The notes under the pieces are model-generated. The model had not been told where the DNA came from and made no database searches. It worked only from the letters and a program-made list of their open reading frames with translations. Positions 41,706-49,824 of a stretch of DNA of 62,461 nt are shown here, piece by piece. A program made the position numbers and the translations under genes. The stretch lies in the NCBI RefSeq assembly GCF_900115495.1, contig NZ_FOWR01000032.1, forward strand, positions 1 through 62,461, read 5' to 3'. Positions within the stretch are counted from its first letter, which is position 1. Every line of letters begins with the position of its first letter. The stretch is from Enterovibrio norvegicus DSM 15893. Lineage in GTDB: Bacteria; Pseudomonadota; Gammaproteobacteria; Enterobacterales; Vibrionaceae.

Positions 41706-43625
41706 TTAAGAAGGCCGATAGTGTCGAGACAACCCGGCTTTCTTGATCCGGCGATGAACGGTAGAGCGATCAACCCCTAACACTCGCGCCGTTTCAGAAA
41801 TGTTCCAATGACACGTTTCCAATGTCGACAATATATCGCCAGCAACACAGGCAGAGTCACAGCGATTTTCCGCCACGCTCCCCCTTGTGAGCCAACCTTG
41901 AATATCTTCCGGTAAATGTTCCGGCAGTATTTCACTCCCCAAACAGAATGCCAGCGCAAAACGTATTGTGTTGTCGAGTTCTCGAATATTCCCTGGCCAC
42001 GAATAGGTATTAAATAGGTGTTGAACCGACGCACTCAGCACCATGGGTTTCGACGCGGATTTTTCAACAAGCTTAGTGGCGAGCCAGACAATGTCTTTAC
42101 GCGCTCTTAGAGGTGGAATTGCAAGCCGTGCGCCACTGATGCGATAGAAAAGGTCTTCCCGAAAACGACCGTTTTGTACACCCAGCGAAAGGTCTTGATG
42201 GGTTGCAGCCAACACCCTCAGTGAAACAGGAATGGCTTTCGTTGCCCCCACTGGGAGCACTTCACTTTCCGCTAGCACTCTCAGCAAGCGAGCTTGCAAA
42301 CTCAACGGCATATCGCCAATTTCATCCAGAAACAGTGTGCCTCCGTCCGCTTGTTCGATCAGCCCTTTTTTCCCTTTTCCTCTTGCACCGGTAAACGCGC
42401 CATCTGCATACCCAAACAGCTCACTTTCAATCAGTGACTCGGGAATCGCCGCGCAATTGATGGCGACAAACGTCCCATTCTTTTGAGGGCTACTTTGGTG
42501 AATCGCCCTCGCGAGGTACTCCTTACCACTACCCGTTTCCCCCGTAAGTAGCAGTGGCAACGAAGACAGAGAAAGTTGCGATGCTTGTTGAGCCAATCTT
42601 TCCATCGCCCTATCCCCTTGGTACAAGCAGGCAAATGCTTCGCTGCTTACGCGTCGCTTTCTCCTCCCCAATGGAAGTTGCTGCGGCGCAAGCGCATGTG
42701 CAAACCAAAGCTCCCCCGATCGTGTGCTGATCAAACGCTCTTCCGTGGGCAGCGCTCTGCTCAACGTCGGTAATTCATTAATATGGAGATGAAAGTATTC
42801 AGACAATAGCGACCCCAGTAAGACACTCGGATTTCGCCAATCGGTGTGATGAATATGCGCCAACAGGCGTTGCGCACTGTGTGTCATTCCGATGATTTCT
42901 CCACTGCTGTTTACCGCTATCGCACACTCGGGATCAACATCAAGAAAGGCGGGAGATTGACTCAGCCTTACGATCCAATCTCGGCGAAAGGTATTCATGA
43001 GTGCGGCCATTTCAATGCGTCGAGTACAAGATTGCACCAAACTAAGTGCAAGGGCTTGGCCTGATTTAGGTTCAGGGCTTTGCAAAGCAGAAATGTCGAG
43101 AACAGCGGCAAGTGAACCATCAACATCGTAGATAGGTGCCGCAGTACAAGACAGTGGTGCGTGCGTGGCATCGAAATGATCGGTTTGATGTACCGTGATC
43201 GCTTCTCCCGTGTAGATACACGATCCGACACCACACGTCCCCGCCCGCGCTTCTGACCATTCTGCACCAAGAAACAAGCCTGATTTTCGAAGCTCCCAAG
43301 TGGTGGCGCGATCACCTTGAAAATCAACCGTGACGCCATCAGCATCCGTCAACAAGATGACATAGCCATGTTGGGCAATTTGCCGATACAGGGTATTCAG
43401 CCCATAACGTGCCGTGTTTAACAACTTATCCAGCCGTTCTTGATGCTCTTTTAATTCAGAGTGAGGAACAATATACGCTTCTTGCAACACCAAAGGGTCT
43501 AACTGATAGTCTGACACACACCGCTGCCATGACTGTGCAATCGCGGCATCTCTCTCACTGGCGATGCCTTCCGCGACACGCTGAACTTCCTGAATATGAT
43601 CACTGACCCGATTTACAACTGCCAT
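41706..43625 (-). CDS. acoR: Sigma-54-dependent activator of acetoin catabolism
   Basis: A 639-residue NtrC-type enhancer-binding protein: GAF-like sensor (about 60-185), AAA+ domain with Walker A GETGSGKE (362-369), GAFTGA loop (409-414) that contacts sigma-54, Walker B GTLFLDEIGD (about 429-438), and a Fis-type helix-turn-helix at the end (ISETARVLGVDRSTVHRRIK). It is divergent from acoX, as in other aco clusters. I start it at 43625, where AAAGGAGT lies six bases ahead; the longer frame adds 14 residues without a ribosome site. The inducer in this family is acetoin or acetaldehyde. Confidence 0.92.
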   Translation of the reverse strand: MAVVNRVSDHIQEVQRVAEGIASERDAAIAQSWQRCVSDYQLDPLVLQEAYIVPHSELKEHQERLDKLLNTARYGLNTLYRQIAQHGYVILLTDADGVTVDFQGDRATTWELRKSGLFLGAEWSEARAGTCGVGSCIYTGEAITVHQTDHFDATHAPLSCTAAPIYDVDGSLAAVLDISALQSPEPKSGQALALSLVQSCTRRIEMAALMNTFRRDWIVRLSQSPAFLDVDPECAIAVNSSGEIIGMTHSAQRLLAHIHHTDWRNPSVLLGSLLSEYFHLHINELPTLSRALPTEERLISTRSGELWFAHALAPQQLPLGRRKRRVSSEAFACLYQGDRAMERLAQQASQLSLSSLPLLLTGETGSGKEYLARAIHQSSPQKNGTFVAINCAAIPESLIESELFGYADGAFTGARGKGKKGLIEQADGGTLFLDEIGDMPLSLQARLLRVLAESEVLPVGATKAIPVSLRVLAATHQDLSLGVQNGRFREDLFYRISGARLAIPPLRARKDIVWLATKLVEKSASKPMVLSASVQHLFNTYSWPGNIRELDNTIRFALAFCLGSEILPEHLPEDIQGWLTRGSVAENRCDSACVAGDILSTLETCHWNISETARVLGVDRSTVHRRIKKAGLSRHYRPS

Positions 43626-43715
43626 GGGATGACTCCTTTCACTTTTTGAAGTATGAACCGCCCTCAAGGTTTAGGCGCCTCTTCCACAACGATAAACACA
43701 ATCCATTTATCCCAC

Positions 43716-43752
43716 TCGCGACGCCGAGACAGCGATAACTCTTTCGCGACGC
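43716..43752. promoter_or_regulatory. Direct repeats TCGCGACGC: candidate AcoR enhancer
   Basis: TCGCGACGC occurs at 43716-43724 and 43744-43752, 28 bp apart, 120-170 bases upstream of the sigma-54-type promoter, the usual place for enhancer sites. A second repeat, AAGGTTTAGGC, occurs at 43666-43676 and 43854-43864. Binding by AcoR is inferred. Confidence 0.35.
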
Positions 43753-43868
43753 TTTTCCACTCGCCATGCCACACCTGTTGCAGTTGCCACACTTCAACCA
43801 CAGCACCCACCAGCCAAAAACAACACTAACAACATGAAATACATCAACTAAATAAGGTTTAGGCACAA

Positions 43869-43884
43869 TGGCATGCTTCTTGGT
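43869..43884 (+). promoter_or_regulatory. Sigma-54-type promoter of acoXABC
   Basis: TGGCATG-CTTC-TTGGT matches TGGCACG-N4-TTGCW except CAC to CAT and GC to GG at -12; spacing is exact. It lies 40 bases before acoX and fits with a sigma-54 activator encoded divergently. The altered -12 dinucleotide makes it imperfect. Confidence 0.5.
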
Positions 43885-43923
43885 TTATGACATTCAAGGA
43901 TCATGTTTTAAAAGGACGTTGTG

Positions 43924-44994
43924 ATGAGCGCCATCACTGTTGGCATTATTGCGAACCCGGTTTCAGCGCGCGATATCCGCCGAATCATTGCGCATGCTGC
44001 CAATTTACACATCACCGATCGCGCCAATATGGTGCTGCGCATTCTGGCTGGCCTTGCTCATACAGGCATCAATAGCGTGGTCATGATGCCTGAGCGGGCG
44101 GGCCTCGGTATTCACATTCAGCGTGGATTGAGACAAGCCAAGCAGGCTGACGAAGCACGTTTCCCCGCTTTCTCTTGGCTTGATATGCCTGTCACTGGCA
44201 CCGCACAAGACACGGTGCATGCCACGCAATTGATGAAAGAACAAAACGTGGCAGCCATCATCGTGCTAGGGGGAGACGGCACACATCGCTTGGTGGTGAG
44301 AGAATGTGGAAACATTCCAATCGCAGGTGTTTCCAGCGGCACAAACAATGCGTTCCCTCCCCTACTAGAACCCACTATCACGGGGCTGGCAACCGGATTG
44401 GCCATCCGTGGAAAAGTACCGTCCTCTGAGGCCTTTCGAAGCAATAAATGCTTAGACGTTCGCGTCAATGATCAACGCGATATCGCACTTGTCGACGTGG
44501 CGATTGTGCGCGAACAATTCACGGGGGCGTTGGCTGTGTGGAAAGCCGAAAGTTTGCGTGAACTGTTCGTCACATTTGGTCGCACTGACGGTATCGGGTT
44601 GTCTTCTATTGCAGGGTTGTTGAACCCGATAAATCGCGATGACCCAGTTGGATTACACGTTCTTTTTGATGGCCATGGCTCGTCATCCACCTCTCAATAT
44701 CTTTCAGCTCCCTTGGCGCCTGGTTTATTGGCAGAGTTACCCATTCAATCTTCTTCTGTCATTCAACCCAACACGCGAATAACACCCGCAACGACAAGCG
44801 GCTCACTTGCACTAGATGGTGAGCGTGAGTTGCCATTTTCCGCCTCTGACAACGTCTGCATTACGTTGCGCCTCAATGCCTTCAACACGATCAATGTCGA
44901 GCGTTGCATGGCATTCGCGGCACAACATCGCCTGTTTATTCAATCACGCAGGCGGATGCCTGCGCCATCCTCACAAGGAGAACACCATGAGTGA
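43924..44994 (+). CDS. acoX: AcoX, NAD-kinase-like protein of the acetoin operon
   Basis: A 356-residue protein of the ATP-NAD kinase superfamily with GGDGT at 116-120 (IIVLGGDGTHRLVVREC) and the downstream SSGTNNAFP segment. Such proteins are regular first genes of aco operons; a real activity has not been shown. ATG at 43924 has AAAGGA seven bases before; a GTG just upstream is possible. It overlaps acoA by eight bases. Confidence 0.9.
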   Translation: MSAITVGIIANPVSARDIRRIIAHAANLHITDRANMVLRILAGLAHTGINSVVMMPERAGLGIHIQRGLRQAKQADEARFPAFSWLDMPVTGTAQDTVHATQLMKEQNVAAIIVLGGDGTHRLVVRECGNIPIAGVSSGTNNAFPPLLEPTITGLATGLAIRGKVPSSEAFRSNKCLDVRVNDQRDIALVDVAIVREQFTGALAVWKAESLRELFVTFGRTDGIGLSSIAGLLNPINRDDPVGLHVLFDGHGSSSTSQYLSAPLAPGLLAELPIQSSSVIQPNTRITPATTSGSLALDGERELPFSASDNVCITLRLNAFNTINVERCMAFAAQHRLFIQSRRRMPAPSSQGEHHE

Positions 44995-45970
44995 CAATCC
45001 CTTTCCACTTTCTCGCGAGCAACTGCTCGATGCCTATCGAATGATGAAAACCATTCGGGATTTTGAAGAACGTTTGCACATTGATTTTGCGCGCGGTGAC
45101 ATTCCCGGTTTCGTGCACCTTTACGCCGGTGAAGAAGCGACGGCAGTCGGCATCATGATGCACCTCAATGACAATGACCGTATTGCATCAACCCATCGAG
45201 GTCACGGCCATTGCATCGCAAAAGGGGTGGATGTTCACGCCATGATGGCGGAAATCTATGGCAAGCAAACGGGTGCTTGCTGCGGTAAAGGTGGTTCGAT
45301 GCATATCGCTGATTTATCAAAAGGCATGATGGGCGCTAACGGCATCTTGGGCGCGGGCTCCCCCTTGGTGTGCGGCGCAGCCTTAGCCGCGAAACAACTC
45401 GGGCACTCTGGCGTAGGAATCAGCTTTACAGGTGATGGCGCATCAAACCAAGGCACATTTTTAGAAAGTTTAAACCTTGCTGCTGTATGGGAGCTCCCCG
45501 TCATTTTTGTGGTCGAGAACAATGGGTATGCAGAGTCTACTGCAGCAGAATGGGCGGTGTCTTGCGATTCCTACGTGGATCGCGCTACCGGCTTTGGGTT
45601 GCCCGGTATCACTGTCGACGGTACAGACTTTTTTGCGGTGTACGAAGCGGCCGGTGAAGTGATCAAACGGGCGCGGAATGGCGGAGGCCCTTCTTTGTTG
45701 GAATGCAAAATGGTGCGCTTTTTCGGCCATTTTGAGGGCGATGCGCAAACTTACCGCGCAGAAGGCGAGATCGAGAACATTCGAGATCAACGAGATTGCT
45801 TAAAGCTACTTCGTCAGCGCGTTGAAGAAAGCGGCCTTATTTCCACACATGAGTTTGACCAGATTGATCTCGATGTTAAAGCCCTCATCGACGATGCGGT
45901 TCAGGCCGCCATCGCCGCCCCAACACCTGATGAGTCAGCCTTGCTGGCTGATGTTTACATCACATATTAA
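44987..45970 (+). CDS. acoA: Acetoin dehydrogenase E1 alpha subunit
   Basis: TPP-dependent E1 that cleaves acetoin; with AcoB and AcoC it gives acetyl-CoA and acetaldehyde. The 327 residues match AcoA. TPP motif begins GDGASNQG (149-156) and ends NN (178-179); HRGHGHCIAKG (70-80) holds the pyruvate-dehydrogenase-like His residues. The ATG follows AAGGAG. The frame runs upstream inside acoX, which is not part of the gene. Next gene 18 bases on. Confidence 0.95.
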   Translation: MSDNPFPLSREQLLDAYRMMKTIRDFEERLHIDFARGDIPGFVHLYAGEEATAVGIMMHLNDNDRIASTHRGHGHCIAKGVDVHAMMAEIYGKQTGACCGKGGSMHIADLSKGMMGANGILGAGSPLVCGAALAAKQLGHSGVGISFTGDGASNQGTFLESLNLAAVWELPVIFVVENNGYAESTAAEWAVSCDSYVDRATGFGLPGITVDGTDFFAVYEAAGEVIKRARNGGGPSLLECKMVRFFGHFEGDAQTYRAEGEIENIRDQRDCLKLLRQRVEESGLISTHEFDQIDLDVKALIDDAVQAAIAAPTPDESALLADVYITY

Positions 45971-45988
45971 TTCAAGGAGGAACACGTT

Positions 45989-47002
45989 ATGGCCAGAAAA
46001 CTATCAATGAAAGATGCCATCAATGAAGCCATCGATCAGGAAATGAGTCGCGATCCAACCGTCTTTATGATGGGAGAAGACATCGTCGGTGGCACGGGTG
46101 CTGCGGGGGAAGATGATGCTTGGGGTGGTGTGCTTGGCGTCACAAAGGGGCTGTATGCGAAACATCCCAATCAATTGATTGATACCCCACTATCAGAGAG
46201 TGCCTATGTGGGTGCCGCCGTCGGTGCCGCCGCTTGCGGGCTTAGACCCATTGCGGAGCTCATGTTTATCGATTTCATGGGCGTTTGTTTTGATCAGATA
46301 TTTAATCAAGCCGCCAAGTTCCGGTATATGTTTGGCGGGAAAGCAGAAACGCCCGTGGTGATCCGCGCCATGTGTGGCGCAGGTTTTCGCGCAGCGGCAC
46401 AACACAGCCAAATGCTGACCCCTCTTTTTACTCATATTCCCGGCTTGAAAGTGGTTTGCCCATCCAATGCCTACGACACCAAAGGGTTACTCATACAAGC
46501 GATTCGAGACAATGACCCGGTTATTTTCCTTGAACATAAAAACCTCTATGGTACTGAGGCGGAAGTGCCTGAATCTTCCTATGCCATTCCATTCGGTGAG
46601 GCGAGCGTTGTTCGAGAAGGGAAAGACGTAACCTTGGTCAGCTACGGTCAAATGGTTCATCGTGCACTTGATGCGGCAAACCAACTCGCGAAACAAGGCA
46701 TTCAATGTGAAGTGATCGATCTTCGCACGCTGTCTCCACTCGATTTAGATACTGTCCTAGAGAGCGTCGAGAATACAGGCCGCTTAATCTGCATCGATGA
46801 GGCACACCCTCGCTGTTCAATCGCAGCCGATATTTCCGCCCAAGTGGCAGATGCCGCATTTGAACACTTACGCGCACCTATTCGCATGGTCACCGCACCG
46901 CATACCCCTGTTCCTTTTTCGCCAACGCTTGAAGACGCATTTATTCCCTCTGTTGATGCCATTGTCGACGCGGTTAATTCGGTAGCAGGAGCACGTGCAT
47001 GA
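45989..47002 (+). CDS. acoB: Acetoin dehydrogenase E1 beta subunit
   Basis: A 337-residue transketolase-like beta subunit: KLSMKDAINEAIDQEMSRDPTVFMMGEDI at the start, LIDTPLSESAYVGAAVGAAACGLRPI with the conserved Glu near the cofactor, and a C-terminal half with VIDLRTLSPLDLDTVLESV. RBS AAGGAGG. Stop overlaps the acoC start by four bases (ATGA), so the two are coupled. Confidence 0.95.
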   Translation: MARKLSMKDAINEAIDQEMSRDPTVFMMGEDIVGGTGAAGEDDAWGGVLGVTKGLYAKHPNQLIDTPLSESAYVGAAVGAAACGLRPIAELMFIDFMGVCFDQIFNQAAKFRYMFGGKAETPVVIRAMCGAGFRAAAQHSQMLTPLFTHIPGLKVVCPSNAYDTKGLLIQAIRDNDPVIFLEHKNLYGTEAEVPESSYAIPFGEASVVREGKDVTLVSYGQMVHRALDAANQLAKQGIQCEVIDLRTLSPLDLDTVLESVENTGRLICIDEAHPRCSIAADISAQVADAAFEHLRAPIRMVTAPHTPVPFSPTLEDAFIPSVDAIVDAVNSVAGARA

Positions 47003-48108
47003 ATGAGAGAATAATTCCGGTCGTCATGCCCAAATGGGGACTGTCGATGAAAGAGGGAACCCTCACTGAATGGCACGTCAAAGAAGGCGATACCATTGAG
47101 GTGGGCCAAATTATCATGGATGTCGAGACCGACAAGATTGCCAGCGAGGTTGAAGCCCCAGACGCAGGGCTTCTTCGCCGATGTATCGGCCAAGAAGGTG
47201 ACGTTTATGGCGTTCAAGCCTTACTAGGTGTGCTCGCGCCCGATGATGTTTCTGACCAAGACATCGCTTCCTTTATTGCCAGCTATCAAGAACCCGCTAC
47301 GGATGAAGGCAACGATGACGAGAAGCAAACTGCCTATCAATATTTGGACACGAATGCCGGCAAGATTCGATACAGCTATCGACAAGGCGAAGGTAAGCCC
47401 TTTGTTCTCATCCATGGTTTTGGGGGCGATTTAGATAATTGGCTATTCAACATAGACACGCTAAATGAAAAAGGCCCTGTGCTCGTGCTTGATCTGCCCG
47501 GCCATGGTCAATCAACTGCCTCGACGGAGGCTCTGACTCTCGAGCTTCTCAGCCAATCCGTTGTGGATGTGGTGGCTGCTAACGATATTCGTAACGCGCA
47601 CTTCGTGGGCCATTCAATGGGCGGACTTATCTGTGGCCATCTGGCGCTCACTCATCCAGATATCGTCCAATCACTGAGCCTTATCGCCAGTGCTGGCTTA
47701 GGCACTGACATCAACGCTCATTACATTAATGGGTTCGTCAGCGCCCAAAATAGGCGTGAGCTTAAACCGATTTTGCAGCTTTTATTTGCAGATCCGGCCT
47801 TAGTCACCCGAAATTTGGTTGATGATGTTCTCAAGTACAAACGGCTAGATGGCATCAATCATCTGCTCGACGGACTGTCGGCTCACCTATTCAAGGAAAC
47901 ACAACAACGCTCTGTCATTTCAACACAACTAGACCAACTCTCTATTCCTATTTTAACGCTTTGGGGAGAGCATGATCTTGTTATCCCGAGTCAACATGCT
48001 GAATCAGTGACAACGGCAAACGTTCACGTGTTTAGTGCTGCTGGCCATATGGTTCAAATGGAGGCTGCCTCCGACGTCAATGCAGCAATTTTAACGCACA
48101 CACAATAG
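46999..48108 (+). CDS. acoC: Acetoin dehydrogenase E2: lipoyl domain fused to alpha/beta hydrolase
   Basis: A 369-residue protein with an N-terminal lipoyl domain (lipoyl-Lys46 in DVETDKIASE) joined by a short acidic linker (95-115) to an alpha/beta-hydrolase fold: HGFGGDLDNW, nucleophile Ser206 in GHSMGG, then Asp in LWGEHDLVIP and His in SAAGHMVQME. This replaces the usual E2 acyltransferase core, as known for AcoC of Ralstonia and Pseudomonas. No E3 (dihydrolipoamide dehydrogenase) gene is in the cluster, so the general one must serve. Last gene of acoXABC. Confidence 0.93.
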   Translation: MNERIIPVVMPKWGLSMKEGTLTEWHVKEGDTIEVGQIIMDVETDKIASEVEAPDAGLLRRCIGQEGDVYGVQALLGVLAPDDVSDQDIASFIASYQEPATDEGNDDEKQTAYQYLDTNAGKIRYSYRQGEGKPFVLIHGFGGDLDNWLFNIDTLNEKGPVLVLDLPGHGQSTASTEALTLELLSQSVVDVVAANDIRNAHFVGHSMGGLICGHLALTHPDIVQSLSLIASAGLGTDINAHYINGFVSAQNRRELKPILQLLFADPALVTRNLVDDVLKYKRLDGINHLLDGLSAHLFKETQQRSVISTQLDQLSIPILTLWGEHDLVIPSQHAESVTTANVHVFSAAGHMVQMEAASDVNAAILTHTQ

Positions 48109-48124
48109 CGGTACGCAAAAACCA

Positions 48125-48162
48125 ACGAAGGGAAGGCTACAGGCAGCCTTCCCTTCTTTTTA
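48125..48162 (+). terminator. acoC terminator
   Basis: GAAGGGAAGGCT and AGCCTTCCCTTC, a perfect 12-bp stem with ACAGGC loop and T run; it ends just at the convergent nudC stop. Confidence 0.92.
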
Positions 48163-48918
48163 AGCGCTAGGACACACGGCTTCAATCAACCGTCTCGCAA
48201 TGGTGCCTTTTGGTGCCACCAGCGGAAGCGCATCTGGCGAGAACCACTGTGCATCCGTCAACTCTTCGTAATCAGGCTTGATCTCACCGCTGTCATATTC
48301 GGCAAGAAAGCCCATCATTAAATTGGAAGGAAAGGCCCAAGGTTGGCTATCAAAATAACGAATATTCTTTACCTCAATCCCCGTCTCTTCTTTCACTTCA
48401 CGCGCAACACACTGCTCAAGGGTTTCTCCTGCTTCAACAAAACCTGCCAGCACAGTGTACATGCCGTCTTTATGCCTAGGATGATGTGCAAGCAAGATTT
48501 GATTGCCTCGTGTCACTGCGACAATGATGCAAGGCGACACCCTCGGGTAATGCACAGTCTGACATGATGAACACACCATGGCGGGATGCGTTGCATCAAA
48601 GTGGTTCTCGCTGCCGCAAGACGCACAGAATCGCTGAGAGTTACGCATATATTCGAGCTGAACCGCCTTGCCCGCCAAGGCAAACAATTCTGCCGGCATA
48701 CTCAACAATGCGCGTAACGTCTCATAGTCTTTTGAATCAAAGACATCAGCACCAAAAACGACATGAACTGCGTTGTTTTTGTAGTGTCCAATTTCGTAGC
48801 TTGTAAGTCCTAATTCTTCAATTTTTCTTTTTGAGATCAATGGCAAGCTGTGATCGGGCTGCCACAACTTACCCCCTGTTACACAACATAAATACACAAC
48901 ATCATTCTGATTAGACAT
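48160..48918 (-). CDS. nudC: NAD-capped RNA hydrolase NudC
   Basis: Nudix enzyme that splits NADH and removes NAD caps from RNA. The 252 residues include a zinc site (FCASCGSENHFDATHPAMVCSSCQ contains CxxC and CxxC), the Nudix box GFVEAGETLEQCVAREVKEETG and the NudC-specific SQPWAFPSNLM. The ATG at 48918 has only a weak ribosome site; an upstream Met at 48975 is possible. Divergent from rsd. Confidence 0.93.
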   Translation of the reverse strand: MSNQNDVVYLCCVTGGKLWQPDHSLPLISKRKIEELGLTSYEIGHYKNNAVHVVFGADVFDSKDYETLRALLSMPAELFALAGKAVQLEYMRNSQRFCASCGSENHFDATHPAMVCSSCQTVHYPRVSPCIIVAVTRGNQILLAHHPRHKDGMYTVLAGFVEAGETLEQCVAREVKEETGIEVKNIRYFDSQPWAFPSNLMMGFLAEYDSGEIKPDYEELTDAQWFSPDALPLVAPKGTIARRLIEAVCPSA

Positions 48919-49059
48919 AACAATACTTCGATCCTTGATAAGCGTGACGATTACTGGCACTCTAATTTTCAGCAACTAAATGTTAGTAAATTGATGGCCT
49001 GAAAGATATGGCTGTAATCCGATAAGCGCGCAGTAGCGCTGATCATGAGGAACGTGGTC

Positions 49060-49539
49060 ATGCTAAATAAACTCGAAAAAGCACAGCAACAGTGGGGCGG
49101 TTACAGTGACGTAATCGACTACTGGTTGACCCTTAGACAAGAGCTACTTGTTGAATATTCCAAGATGGCTGGATTGTCAGGCGGCAGTAAGACATGTTTA
49201 CCGACAGAAGAGAAATTGAATCAATTCTGTGGTGCCTTGGTGGATTACATCTCTGCAGGGCATTTCAAGATCTATGACATGGTAATGGAACGCTGGAAAT
49301 CAACAGGCTTTTCATCCAATGCGGAGATCGACACCCTGTATGCGCGCATTGTAGAAACCACAGAGCCACTGTTGAACTTCAACGACAAGTACAGCAGTTT
49401 CGTACTCGATGAAGACAACTTTGCGGGTTTTGATAATGACATCTCTGTCGTGGGTGAAATTATGGAAATGCGATTTGAGCAAGAAGACATGCTCATCCAG
49501 CTCATCGCAGACAGTCTGGCGATACCACCAGGCGCATAG
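49060..49539 (+). CDS. rsd: Regulator of sigma D (anti-sigma-70 factor)
   Basis: Rsd binds free sigma-70 and also stimulates SpoT in E. coli. The 159-residue helical protein shows DVIDYWLTLRQELLVEYSKMAGL and LVDYISAGHFKIYDMVME, close to E. coli Rsd. ATG at 49060 aligns with the E. coli start (MLNxL); ATG at 49045 is an alternative. Position next to rpoC fits a Vibrio order. The 285-base spacer to rpoC holds only the terminator below. Confidence 0.93.
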   Translation: MLNKLEKAQQQWGGYSDVIDYWLTLRQELLVEYSKMAGLSGGSKTCLPTEEKLNQFCGALVDYISAGHFKIYDMVMERWKSTGFSSNAEIDTLYARIVETTEPLLNFNDKYSSFVLDEDNFAGFDNDISVVGEIMEMRFEQEDMLIQLIADSLAIPPGA

Positions 49540-49770
49540 TAACGCACGCATTCTGATGGACTTCGGTTGATTGACATATCGACCGGAGTTTCCTTCGCTT
49601 CTCGCTTCTCAAGATGACGCTAACGGCTGCGAACAAACAACGCCAGAATCTCGCACTACTTTTCAAACACCGCCAACGAAAGCACTCTCTGCCACCTTGC
49701 TCACTCTTCTCCTAATAGCCCTTCTAACAAGAAAACCTGTGTCGTGGTTTTAATAAATCATCGAGACAAA

Positions 49771-49800
49771 CAAAAAAGGCACCCCGAAGGATGCCTTTCA
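49771..49800 (-). terminator. rpoBC operon terminator
   Basis: On the minus strand AAAGGCATCC-TTCG-GGGTGCCTTTTTTG: UUCG loop, one G-T pair, T run. Confidence 0.9.
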
Positions 49801-49824
49801 TTTAAATCAACGAAGTATCGTTAA

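Noticed and set aside
44816-44986. N-terminal extension of acoA
   Set aside because: Lies inside acoX in another frame; family alignment and AAGGAG place the start at 44987.
49571-49753. 60-codon plus-strand frame after rsd
   Set aside because: No ribosome site or family; sits in the rsd-rpoC spacer and looks like chance.
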